Below, in pieces: positions 1 through 11,865 of a stretch of 64,000 nt of DNA. The position numbers and the translations under genes were made by a program. The DNA is from Litomosoides sigmodontis (taxonomy: Eukaryota > Nematoda > Chromadorea > Rhabditida > Onchocercidae), in NCBI GenBank assembly GCA_963070105.1, contig OY718803.1, forward strand, positions 7,669,823 through 7,733,822, in the 5' to 3' direction. The stretch's first letter is position 1. Every line of letters begins with the position of its first letter. The notes beneath the pieces were generated by a model, which was not told where the DNA came from, made no database searches, and saw only the letters and a program-made list of their open reading frames with translations.

Positions 1-1429
1 TCGAAATTGTTTCGTAAAAAATCGGTGACAAGATACGATTTGATTCACTTGATGTGTAGCCACTCTACCATCAACCAGTTCCATAGCTGACAACTGTAGC
101 TGTTTACATAAATGGAGTGTTAATTAATTAGTTTTTGAAAATGTTGCTGAACTCAAACCGATCTTTGGGATACTGCAAGAGACGGGAGGTGGCGGAAGTG
201 AACAAGAAATATAAGTTAGCTATTGCAATTGGCTACCACAACTGGATGATTCAGAACTGTCAGGAAGGAATCATCAAGTCGTGTCACTTTCGGGTCAGTG
301 GAATTTTCAAATTATTCAAAATATTCCATCACCATTCATGAATGATGATTAAGATTACACGTGAAAAAGCACGAGAGAATTAGAATAAAGAGAAGCAAAA
401 TGTCGAGCATTTTCAAAACTTTGCTCTCCCTTTCCCTCTCTCTCTCTCCCTCTTCAGTGACGTTAACTTCCGAAAATGAGAATTTAACGATTATGAAAAA
501 ATTGAAATTCTCACGTATAGGATGGGCGCAAATATTATTGAAATTATTGATAGATATGAGAGCTAAAGTTAAAAGGAAAGGTGGAAGGCAGCTGCTTTGT
601 AAAAAAAAGAAAAAAGGAAAAAAAAACAGAAAGTAATTTGACGTGACGATTGCTGTGAACGATGTAAATCTTTCGCTTTCACCTTTTCTTAGATTTCCCC
701 GTCCCAGTAGATCTGTGCAGCAAATAAACAAGCAATCTCTCTGATAGATTGAAAGCAATTTAAAAAACTGCGGTAATTAGGAATGAAATAGTAATTAGTG
801 GAAGTTAACAGATTCGTTGAAAATGAATCCAATGATTTTGCTTTGTTGAAATGTTGAAATACATTTTGTTGAAGTTCGTTGAAATGCGACAGCAACAAAT
901 CGTCTAACACTCTGTGAACGATTGAAGGTGAAAAAAATTGTACTATAAAATTGTGTGAAATAATTTAATGGAAGTTTAATAGACGGCACATAATGTGTAG
1001 CGAAGAAAGCGTGAAGTACTTGAAGAGAGAAAGATTGAAAAGATCTGCTTAATCGATTATGAAAAAAAGAAACAGAAAAGAAGCAAGTGAAATTCGACAT
1101 TTGCTGAAGTGTAGCAGGGAGGGTAGAAGTGAGATTGGTTTGCAGCTTCTGTTGTTGAATCGGAGGATAGTTGGAAGCTCTGATGAAGTGATGGATACTA
1201 TCAATTCAATCATAACCGAAGAGCAAAACTCAAATGTTCATAATTTGAAAAAGTGCAATTCGATTTACTCACGAAAGACTTGAACTTGCAATTGTGAAAA
1301 TATGGAGGAATCGTAAATTAATTGAGATGATACGGCAATCAATCAGAAGTGTGAAAGGGTGAAGTGCTGATGTGTTTATGGTACATTCAAGAAATAGTTG
1401 TTGTTAGATTATTGTTTAAAAAGCGAAAA
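1..1429. other. non-coding stretch, no gene seen
   Basis: Short open frames occur on both strands, but none has splice-compatible neighbours or a recognisable domain. A CT-rich tract lies near 423-452. I see no gene here. Confidence 0.5.
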
Positions 1430-1534
1430 GGGGTGTCCACGCCGTCTCCGATCCAACTACTGACCAGGCCCAACGTTGCTTAACTTGAGAGATCAGGTGA
1501 GTTATCGTGATTTCAGCTTGGTGTGATAATAGAC
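1430..1534 (-). rRNA. 5S rRNA-like sequence, probably a 3'-truncated pseudogene
   Basis: Read on the minus strand, this stretch follows a 5S rRNA from near the 5' end (GTCTATTATCACACCA, then CTGAA) through the internal control region. The core AAGTTAAGCAACGTTGGGCC and the block TTGGATCGGAGACGGC match the nematode 5S core as I remember it, the latter apparently exactly. The 5' half is diverged. The 3' end stops at GACACCCC, about 14 nt short of the usual closing strand, so the terminal helix cannot form; a T-run follows. 5S genes normally sit in tandem arrays, often beside the spliced-leader RNA gene in nematodes. Here there is a single copy and no spliced-leader sequence in the window, so a dispersed pseudogene is the likeliest reading. 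Confidence 0.75.
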
Positions 1535-3425
1535 ATTAGTGTTAACCGAATGATCGCACTAGGTTCAAAGCAAGGCGTTCTAAAATTTAAAAGTGTTCTT
1601 AAAATGAGAAGCGCATTGATATGTGAAGGTTAGATATGAAGCTTGCGCTGAGGTAATTATAGAGACGGACGTCAGCACTGTTATCATTGATTAGTTCCGT
1701 TGCAATAAACCAGTTATAGTTCGCTCCTCCGAGCTTTTAAATATCTCTTCGCTTTGGCGTTGATCACAATCACAACACGCGTTGATCCTTCATTTCAAGC
1801 TGTGATGCTTAGCTCCGTCGCTTTTCATTTCTCATTTTAAGTAGCGGAAGAGGCTCGTTGCCTGTGTGATTCCCTCGTACCTCAGTTCAATCATCGCTTT
1901 ATCAGTCGGTGATAGATAATGATAAGAAACTTTCTAATCTTATCAATAGATTGAGATAATTTTAGAAGATGATGGCTGAGGTTTTTTTAATTTTTTTGAG
2001 AATAATTTTTTTATTTTAATAATAATTAACTTTATTAAACGGCAACACAAAGGAATAAGCATGAAAACATAGTCTTTCACATCCATCCAGCTGTGTCCGT
2101 GTCTGTGTGTTTTATATGATTAATTAACTAAAACTAAAAAATGCGAATTTTTCAAATTTCCTCCCATATTTGATAGCAAATTTGCCTTTCTATCACTAAA
2201 AGAACATAAGCAAGCGACATGAATGAAATCCCTTTTCTTTCGGTGATTCAAAAACATTCAAAAAAAATTAATTTAACTTTTTGTCCGTGTCATCTTTCCT
2301 CAAAGGATTGTGTTACTGCTTTTTGCTACCTTAGATGTGAAGCAACACTGTTTCACTACTGTTGTTTGTTTTTCTATAAATCATTTAGCATTCTTCCTTC
2401 ACTGAAACTTAATCATTTAGCATTTAGCTTCAATGAAACTTTTGAATTTTTATATTTCAAAATTTTAAAATTCTCCATTTCACTGGTTGCATGATGATAA
2501 ATGATGAGATAACGATAGCAGCGATCGTGATAATGGTCCTCATAGGGGTCATTTAGAAATAATAAAGTTTGTCGTTGTGCTTGTTCTGTCAATTGTTAAA
2601 GTTCACTGTAGCAGCGGTGCCGGCACTAAAGATGAATGTGAAAGATCGAAAGATCGTTAATTTATTTAGTTTGTGAGAATTTAGCTAATTTATGATCTTT
2701 GTCCATAGAAAAAAGAAGTGATCGATTGAATCACCAAGCGTTTAGTCGGAAATAAACTCATTTCTTTAAATGCCATCAATAATATTTCAATGTATAACTT
2801 TTAATTACAATGAAGCCATTTCCGAGGACTTCCTTTCACTTACTACTGTCATTAACTACTGTCATTATTAATTAATGAGTTAAATCTTTGATGTACAATT
2901 TCACAAACGCCTAATTGTGAATTAAACAACTTCCAGTCTTTATTAATAATCCTTCCAGTAATTAGTTTAAAAAAAACACTTTTTTTTGTTGCGTTCAGGC
3001 AATTAATTAGTAGTAATTGTAATGCATTCTCAATGCAATTGCTAGTTGAGAAATTTTCCTTTCTTGGAATTTTGAATTGCAACGTTTGGAAATGTCGATA
3101 ATATGTTGTATACATACTTCCTTACGCTAATATTACTTCATTTGGCAAAAATTGTGTTGTAAAATAATTTGCATAATATGAATGAGAGAATAGCCATCTA
3201 GAAATTGGCTTGAAACAGTGGCTACTCGAAAATCGAAGTTATAACACTCGATTTTTGAATTGGCATTGTTTCACGCTAACCGAAAAGGAATGACTAACTG
3301 CAAAAAATAAGTATTTGGATGAGAGGAAGGAAAAAGCTCATTTATCGTTTAATTTTCAAATAAGGCAATTCTGATGTTCATTTTCTCCTTGCAAGAATTG
3401 TTAATATAATTCTTTTGCAAAAGCG
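1535..3425. other. non-coding stretch upstream of a membrane-protein gene
   Basis: AT-rich with no convincing exon. A 13-bp unit (ACTACTGTCATTA) is directly duplicated near 2843-2868. Any promoter of the gene starting at 3426 should lie in the right part, but no specific element can be named. Confidence 0.4.
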
Positions 3426-4706
3426 ATGAATGAAGAAACAGGTGAAGACTCTCGTGATGTACAGTGTGCCACCAATCTGCGGGCCTTTCATGATCTTCGA
3501 GAATGGGGTAAAGCTGTTAAGGTACGTTTAAACGTTAATATGCCATAGGGAAGAGAAATATCCTAAAAAGTAAGTCATTCTATTGCTAAATTGCAGATGG
3601 CGCTTAAAAAAGTTTGATCAAAAAATTAAATTTTTTTCCGATAGGTAATAAATACCTCGAAATATACCAGTAAGAGATTCCTATAGAAGCTGCCAAGCCA
3701 ACAATCCCTTTCATTCATGTTTTCATTGTGAAGTTGAAATTCACTTAATTGTAGCTAGCAGCCTTCCGTACGTACACTTACCAGTCACTTTATAGCCCTG
3801 GTCGCAGTTCTTTCAACTTTCGCGGTTTGGCTTCTCGTCCAGCATTCATGGATGTGTTGGAAGGGTGAAAGCGAATTTGAGCCAGTTTACGGCTAATTAC
3901 GCTGTCATCAGCGCTATCTTAATGGTTTATCACTTAGCTCCTTTCTTATCAGCGATTTATCAGTGCTAATACAATTGCTATTTCAGTTTTGTGCAATAAT
4001 AACATCATTTTGGCTATTGCTGTCGTTCATTCTGCTCGGCATATTAGTGCATTTCATTTACACGAAAACTAGAAATGGACCAATTAAAATTGGCACGGAG
4101 GAAGTTCGAATTATTTCACTCTCTCTCTCTCTCTCTCTCTCTCAGATATTCCAACTCAGCTTTTTTTTCTTACTACTGGAAGTTCTCTTAGAATCACGAT
4201 TGTAGTATTGAAAGATCAGAATCCATCGTTCTTCAGATTCCTGTTTGGATTTTATATATCGCGGCTATATTCATAACTCTACCATTATTTATCTATGCTG
4301 AAGTTGGATATATTCTTTACTGCGCAATGGGTTTGTTGCTTTCTTGCTCGGCGTGAGAGAGAGCTGAAAGTTGATTGAAGTGAAGTTTTCAAAAGTAATC
4401 TGATCAAGCAGTACCTTCAATTCCCTTTTTCGGTTCCATTCATTTCAAACACTCTGCACTTCTATGATCAATAAAGTTGACATTATTCTTGAACCTTTCA
4501 AATAGCATCATTTTTCAGGAATTAGTATAATATTAATTCTATTCCACGCGTCACTTTACAACGCTGATTTGCATGTTTTACCGGAAGCAAGTGTGAAAGT
4601 GTTAGCGGAAGTGGACGGTGGTCCTCCTCAAGTAGCACCTTTAAATCGAGAAGTTTCATCGAAGCGTCATGTTCTCTTTCATGGTATTGAGGATGGAGAT
4701 TATTGA
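3426..4706 (+). CDS. small multi-pass membrane protein, unidentified
   Basis: Four exons join in phase: 3426-3521, 3987-4103, 4237-4330 and 4519-4706, giving about 164 residues. The N-terminus is acidic and soluble (about 32 residues). A hydrophobic helix follows (starting FCAIITSFWLLLSF). A second long hydrophobic region begins IPVWILYIAAIF and runs across the exon 3/4 junction, long enough for two more membrane passes. The hydrophilic tail of roughly 40 residues ends in GIEDGDY. The donor of intron 2 (GTTCGA) is weak, and reading through exon 3 would instead stop at 4351. AATAAA at 4799 lies 93 nt past the stop. I do not recognise the family; a small 3-4 TM protein is all that can be supported. 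Confidence 0.62.
4119..4142. repeat. (CT)12 microsatellite in intron 2
   Basis: A pure CT tract running straight into CAG, so it looks like an extended polypyrimidine tract in front of a possible acceptor inside intron 2 of the membrane-protein gene. Confidence 0.9.
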
Positions 4707-4798
4707 ATTGAACGGTAGTAGCGATTCCGAGCTTCTGAAGGGTAAAAAGATTCAGAATTCCCCCTTCACAACCATAAAATGTGGCATTATTCGTTGGT

Positions 4799-4804
4799 AA
4801 TAAA
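4799..4804 (+). terminator. AATAAA polyadenylation signal
   Basis: Canonical hexamer 93 nt downstream of the stop of the membrane-protein gene. Confidence 0.5.
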
Positions 4805-5340
4805 TTAATATTTATGGTACCATTTATTGACAATATCCTACCATTCTATTACAAAGATAATTGGATGTTAAATTCGTATGATTGCACCAAAGCACATATT
4901 TAAATTTCGAATTATTTAAGTCTGAGATATCTCTGCAAATATTCGCTGTCCTTCTCCCTCTACTCGGATAATATTTGAAAAGCCAGACAAATTCTCGCAC
5001 ATAACCGAAGTATGGCAAAAATCTCATTACTTTTACGATATATATATATCATTGTACACCTCTTCATCATGTTTACTGCGTTAAAATTATTATTGTGTCG
5101 CAGGGAGAGAAAGAGAGAGACAGAGAAAAGTACAGCCATCAGAGTTATATTAATTCAAGTATTCATTCAAAGAAAAGATTTGTTAATGTAATGCAAATAA
5201 AATTACCCTTTAACCTTTCATTATGCTAACGGAAATTTTTCTGAAGATCACCCCCTCCCTCCCCTCCCCTCCCTCGCAACCTCTTACATCATTTCTTTTT
5301 TTGCCCAAAGTTTCACATTTAAATTGGTTTTTACACTAAT
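4805..5340. other. intergenic, no gene seen
   Basis: Contains purine-rich GAGAGA and pyrimidine-rich CCCTCC tracts (about 5101-5125 and 5252-5275). No coding signal. Confidence 0.4.
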
Positions 5341-5745
5341 TGCTATTAACACAGAGCTGACCACTACGACATGTTGGCCTTGACCAATTGCTTGGACCAC
5401 TCAAATTCGTAACAGAGAAATTACAGGCATATTTGGGTCAGCAGCTCTTTTCTTCCTGCAAACGAGTAGATTCGTGTTGGCACCCCTCAGATCAGATCAT
5501 CAATCAACACGGTTTATTTCTCAGAACAGGTCTGTGATCAAATCTATCATCACTGGGAAACACCAAATTCACGCGTACCGTCGTCAATCCTAAATCGAAC
5601 CCTTTCTGTTTGTGGGAATCAAACCTAGATTGTTCCGTTTGTCGAAAACGAACTACTACGCGCTGAACCATCACCGTCAACACGAAAGTCTTTCGTAATT
5701 GCAGTGAAATAGTAAAGAAGAAAATTATTTTTCTCGACACAGGTT
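5341..5745 (-). repeat. possible dispersed repeat with tRNA-like promoter boxes
   Basis: This block is richer in GC than its surroundings. On the minus strand it has an A-box-like TGGTTCAGCGCG (5659-5670) and a B-box-like GGTTTGATTCC (5615-5625) spaced as in a tRNA gene. The acceptor arms do not pair, and T replaces the C expected at tRNA position 56, so it is not a functional tRNA. A second B-box-like GGGTTCGATTT lies at about 5590-5600. This composition resembles a tRNA-derived SINE, but no second copy or clear poly-A tail is visible in the window, so the call is tentative. Confidence 0.25.
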
Positions 5746-6005
5746 AATTAGGAATCCGGAAATCATCCATCCATCCTAATACACATACTCATTCTTCTAT
5801 TAAATTCAAATTAACCAACCTCACACTACACCAACAATGACAGCAACAGGAAGCTATCGTTGATGGTAGTCCGATGATAGTAATGAATGTGGTACTGTTT
5901 ATTTTTATCCCATCGGCGCCGCTCTAATACTTTCGGATTTGTCGCCTTCAGATAATTTATGATCATATCGCTTATTACATGAAAACAGTATTTACAACCA
6001 TTCCT

Positions 6006-6052
6006 CACGCACACACACGCACGCACGCACAACGCACACGCACACGCGCACA
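6006..6052. repeat. CA/CG-rich simple repeat
   Basis: Imperfect alternation of CA and CG dinucleotides. It explains the Cys/Val/Arg-rich frame on the minus strand, which is not a gene. Confidence 0.85.
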
Positions 6053-9000
6053 GACATTTCAATGTTAGTTGTAATATGTTGCAGATGGAAGAACTAGCAT
6101 TATTTGCTGCCATTTTTTTCATCAATTCTGTTCCAGGCGTTTCTTCCTTTCAGTGGACATTTATTTCTGTTATGTTTCCTGACAAATGCGCCTAAGGACA
6201 ATATAAGAGGCAAATGCGCCTAGTGGTTTAGGAGTATTTGGGACTGTTATCAAGGATTCTCTTTACTTGCATATTTTTTCAAAGAAATAAAACATTTAGA
6301 AGTTCATGATTTTTATTCATTTATTTTTTCTAATCAAATTAGTTCATCGTAGTTCACCCTAAAGTTAATTAATGCTAAGTCTCTTACTGGGCAAATTAGT
6401 CCAACTGCTGAACTCGTCCCACAAATGCAGTAATAATCCTTCTGATGTTGGAAAATGGCAAAGCTAAGTAAGCAGCAATCTTTTTCCTTTTTTTTTTTAA
6501 ATAAAATGTCTTAACATTTCAATTTGGAGTGGCGCACAGCCTGCCAAGTGCTACAGGCAGTGAAAATTGAGAGAGAAGAATTTCACAAGCTATTTGTGGA
6601 ATAAGCACAGAAAGTTCGATTTCCTCTCCTCTCCGGCATTCGTTTTTTGTGCGAATGACCTACCACTTGAATTAAGCATTTCTGTTTACATTGCGAAACT
6701 GAATCTACAAAATCTCAGCACTAATCCAATCCCTGTAATCCTACTTGCTCATTCATTCATGTCTGACCAGTTCATCTCATTTTCACCCATACCGTAACCC
6801 TTCTACTTCCACCCAATTTCCATTCTTCACACATCACAACTCATCACTTCTAACCCTCCACAATTGCATTTTTAATTCAATTCTTTAATGGAATAGAATT
6901 TTGCCAAAGTTTCAGCGCAAAACTTTCGTGCATTCCTTTTTCGCTGATATAATACTTTTAATTTATTCGCAAAAAACTATAAGTGAAAAATAAGTAGCTA
7001 AAAAAAATTAAAATTGTAATTTCAAATAGCACTTGAAAAGTTTTTTCATTGAATTAGAGCACACTTATTAAAACAAAATTTCAAACAAAACTTGTAGCAC
7101 TTTTTCTTTCTTTAAATTAACACCTGTAAGTGACGAAATCCTTTCAACAAAAAGTAAACTTCCAGCAATTTTCAAATACTTGCAATGATGTCACACACAT
7201 GTTGAACCATAAAAGAAGAAGGAAAGAAAATGTTCACAGTGAGAGAAACTGCCTAAAATGATTTATTGCATTTGAGATGGATTACTTCAATGCACTAAAA
7301 TACTTATGATAATTATCGTCGTATCGGCTAGCATGTGACAAAGGTAAAATACAACTGAATTCCACCGTTGAATTAGCGGCGGCATTTTTCTCCATCTTCA
7401 AAAGCACTCTTCAGGCTCTTTTCTCTTGCGCCCCCGCTCTCTTATCAAATGTGGTTGTGCTTAAGCATTGAATGATGTGCTCAAGCAATCAATTTTTTAG
7501 CTTTTCAAATTAACAAACCTGCAAATTGAAATGGACTAATTTCCTGATAGTTGTAAAATGTTTTTTACAACTTCATGAGGTCATAAATAAGAAGATTTGA
7601 AACTCATTTACATGAAATACTACTCTACGTATCCTCCACCAGAGGGGATACGCACATATATATGTATATATATATATTACATACTTGGCTATATTAGGTT
7701 AAGAGGTAGTGCCATTTCTCCAATTGCTACATTGCTACTACTTCTGTCACAATTAATTATACCTCTTCCACTTCTCCTTTTTATCAAATTATATAATATG
7801 AAATTTCATTTCACACTGTAATTGACGGAAGAGGTAAAGATGCAACAGTTGACAAAAAACTTTCTGTCTTTCCTCCTTCTCTCTTTCTTTTAATATTGAA
7901 AGATTTAAAAAAAAAAATTTTTTTTTGAATTCTTTGGAAAAGTACAAGTGTCCGAAGTAGTGGTTTGCTGTGTTGGCTATCGACCAAATGGCTATTTTCC
8001 CAGCATTTTCAACAAAAAAAAAGAATTAGAGAAAGGATCATTAACACAGCCATTTTTCAACTGTCCTTCCTCCGAACTTTTCTCACTTTAACAATCAATG
8101 AGGCCTGTCCACTTTGTTGTTACCAACAAAAGTGCCTAATTATTCTTTTTTTTCGTCGTTCTATATTTCATTTATCTCTTCCATTTGATATTTCACTGCA
8201 AAGTATGCGACAAGTTATGTGTTATATTTATAGCACAATAAGTAAAGCGTTAAAAAATCGACTAATTAATTGATCGATTTGATGAATTTGAAATTGTATT
8301 TACGATTATGTAAAATAAATGATCGCTTATTGTTGCACCTGAACGATATCCTTCTATTTATCGGATTTAAGCATTTCTATTTTTAATTAATATTTTCGTT
8401 ATGATGTGATCGTGAAGAATTTACGGTAGTTTATCTAATGTGTAATAGTGTGATATAATATGTTAATTTCACCTTGTTAATTATACTGGCACAGCGGATG
8501 GAAGAACACCGATTGTAAAATGAACACTTCAAAACTAATACGCATACTCTTCACGCACATTTACAGTTCCACTTCAGAGAGAAGTAAAATGACCCGAAAG
8601 CTAATAGCTTGTTGAAGGACGACTAATTGGTTGTCAAATTCTCATAGCAATGCAGAAAGGAGTGGTAGAGCTATAATTTCAAAATCTTCCTCCTTTCATT
8701 CCGTGTTTAATTGTAAATCATCGGAAGTTCCAAGTTTTAAATTCTTTCTTTTTCAACTTCAATTTTGTTGAGCGAAGTATGTTTTGTGGATTTGCTACTC
8801 GCAAGCAGTGTGCTTCTATAGATGATGACCGGATGGGACACCCAATAAATTCCTCTCGTTAATTTTCATTTCTCACAAAATTTCCTTCACCTGTTATCTG
8901 TAGAAGTAATCAGAAATAGAAGCGGACGGACAATGGTGACAAATTGCGCGACATTGTCCATGTTCCCAGTTTAAGTTCCGTTTACACCAATCCCTACCCC

Positions 9001-11554
9001 ATTTATTTGAAAATCAGCAAAGCAATGAATTTTTCATTTCACGCACTTTTTTTTGAATTATCTGCTAGATGCCGTGAAAGTGTTTATTCCACTTTCAGGA
9101 AATTTTTAAGTCTTTTCCATTTCAAGTTTTTCATTGCTACTCGTTTGTTTCTTCTGTTGATGGGGAAAAAATTGGAATTAACCTAAAATTGAATCCAATC
9201 TTCGCTATTTCAATTTTACGCGGAAGACGAGCACTCCTGAGAATCGAATCCTCAATATTCCAAAAATTTCCCCTTCTCTGTTTTATGGATAATAATTCAT
9301 TAATGAAGAGGAGAAAGAATACATTCATTATTTCTGTTTATACATTTTTTTAATGCCTATTTAAATTTAAGTGGAATTTTGAAATGAAAATAAGTGTAAA
9401 AGTGATATCATCCCATCCATCATTGGAACCTAATTTAGTAGGCACCAAGAAGGAGGTGTGAATGAGGAAAAATAGGTGTCAAATGAGTAATGAAGTATGC
9501 AATCATCAATGAGATGCCGACACTTGATTAGCTTTTTTCACGTAATACTTCCAATCCATTCACTTCTCTCATCCATTACCGCACTTTCAAATATTCTTCT
9601 CTTCACCGCTATCACCTCAAATAATACATTAAAAAAGTTTACGCAAGTGGGATTTACGCCTGCGCCACTAGTAAGTGGAAATACTGTAAGGACAATATCC
9701 ATAAAAAGATTACACCTAAAAGGTAAAGCTATTTAAAGTGACGTCTTCGCTAAACAGTACCACCACTATCATTCCTTTGTTTCCATCATCCCAGTGAAAA
9801 TGCTCACTCTTCCACTTGCCTTTCTTCGCTAGCTTATTGTTATTATGTTATGCATTCAGAAGTTGTTTACAATTTAGTCCAAACTAACTTCACCAGTAGC
9901 GCCGGACAGCTCTCCCTTCTTTGTACTGCTAATTGCCATATGCTACATTACACTAAACTCTTTTCCATTAACCAACCAGTCATTTCCGAGTGTAGCTTTT
10001 CAAATTTCCCTCGAATATTTCCTGCTATCTATAACAGATGAATTGAATGAAAGGGGTCAACCGTGAATGATTTCTGAAACTAATAATCAATCGTTCATTG
10101 TCCACTATCAAATTGAAACGAGAGAGATGAATTTGCTTCACTAATTTAATACTTCATTAGGAAATGGAAGAGAAGCGAGGGGAAGGGAAGCGTTATGCAA
10201 AAATGGACGAAAATATTTTTGCTAGGGAAATCCTTCAGTGGAATGTGATGATAATTTGACTGTCTGAGTTACGGCGCCATTGAACTTATGACCGCCAGGA
10301 GGGAGTAAATTGTAATTGACATGAGGGATGAGAGGTGGTAGCACTGTTGTTGCTAATGTCTCACATAGGTGAGACTTTTTCTTTCCCATCCCTTCCTTTC
10401 TTCTAACTGAAATTTTCCACATTGCCGTCATTAGTTCTGTTATTTGATGACCGGAAAGGCTTCTGAAAGACGGAAGGGAATCAAACGGAAGGTAATTGAC
10501 AGGATCAATTTTTTCCTTATTCATTTCCTTCTTTCAATTAATGAACTTCTGATAATTAAATTTCCGCCTATCCGTTTGCATATGTTTAAATGCTAATTTG
10601 AATTATTCAAGTTTCCATGCAAACGATGATTGATAATTAATCATAAATTTAATTAATTAATCGAATTAATTCTCAAAAACAACAATCATTTCCAAACATC
10701 ATCATAACCTCATTAAATTACATCAATTCTTTTCAATCTAACACTTTATTAATTGTATTTTCCGATTGAAATGTTTTGAATTCTATTTGCAAAGTTTGTC
10801 ATTCAATGATTGTACTGAGATTTTCAGATTTAATTAAAAGTGATCAGTCGATTTGCAAGAAGATTGATGAGAGGAGGTTGCATATCTAAGTAAAATATCT
10901 CTCTCCTTCCCTCCCTCTCTATCTCTCTCTTCCTCTCGTTCATTCATTTCAATTCAAATTTATCAATTTCGATTGTTAAATCTGTTCATTTCCTTTTTCT
11001 CATCGGTTTCTTTGCATAAATTCTTTCAGTTTACTTACTGACAACATAGCTTATGCAAAAAATAAATACATTCGCTCTTACAGTACCACAACAATAGCTT
11101 GGTGTTATGCAAAAAATGGGAAGAAATGATTGCTTTACATAAGCAATTTTGAATTTCCCTCTGCCTCTCTCCTCCCTCGCTCTCCTCTTCATCATTACCT
11201 TTCATCCAATCGCTTCTTACCGAATTTAATTGCTAAATGATAATTTAGCTACTCACTGATAACACTCTTACTGTAAGAGGAGACAATTACCAACAAGAGA
11301 GAGGAAGTTAACGGAAAGTGCAACACTACCCGATCGATCTGTTCCGTCTTTGACCATAACGAACTTTTCCCATCGTTGTTTCAACCGTTCCTCACGTGAG
11401 CCCTGCCACGGAGGAAGTGTAATTCACCAACGAAATATTCTAAGCATCCGTTTCCGAAGTCATTAATTCCGCTTCTTTGTTCAGTTGTTTGCGGTATTTT
11501 TGTCTAAACGGAAAATCCATCATTTGATGTCAATTCACTTGAATATAGAAAAAC

Positions 11555-11557
<3 letters not shown>

Positions 11558-11593
<36 letters not shown>
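11558..11593. repeat. (CT)18 microsatellite
   Basis: Pure CT dinucleotide tract about 270 bp upstream of the F-box gene start. Confidence 0.95.
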
Positions 11594-11595
<2 letters not shown>

Positions 11596-11865
11596 ATCAA
11601 CCCTAAATTTGAAAGTAAACTCTCACCATCTCCAACTGTCATCAACAAGTTATGATCGTTGAAATTTCTCGTTTTATCCCATTCATCGTTCCTCTACCGC
11701 TCACGGAACGCTTCTACTTACAATTTTGTTCGAATTAATATTTAGATCAGTTTGACCTAAGCCCTAATGAAATGCAAAAAAAATGAAACGAACTGTGACG
11801 AACGAAGTTTCTTTTGAGCTTTCTTTTAACGTACGCAATGAATTTTCAAATTACAGACAAGTCGA

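Larger units (their letters stand above)
5746..11865. other. 6 kb gene-free AT-rich region
   Basis: No exon chain could be assembled on either strand. It holds a CA/CG-rich simple tract at about 6006-6052 and a pure CT tract at 11558-11593. The short open frames here have no homology I can recognise. Confidence 0.45.

Noticed and set aside
5826..6125. Minus-strand frame rich in Cys, Ala, Val and Arg
   Set aside because: Translation of the CA/CG simple repeat at 6006-6052; no splice partners.
9220..9260. T-arm-like GGATTCGATTCTC on the minus strand
   Set aside because: No D arm, anticodon arm or acceptor stem around it; not a tRNA gene.
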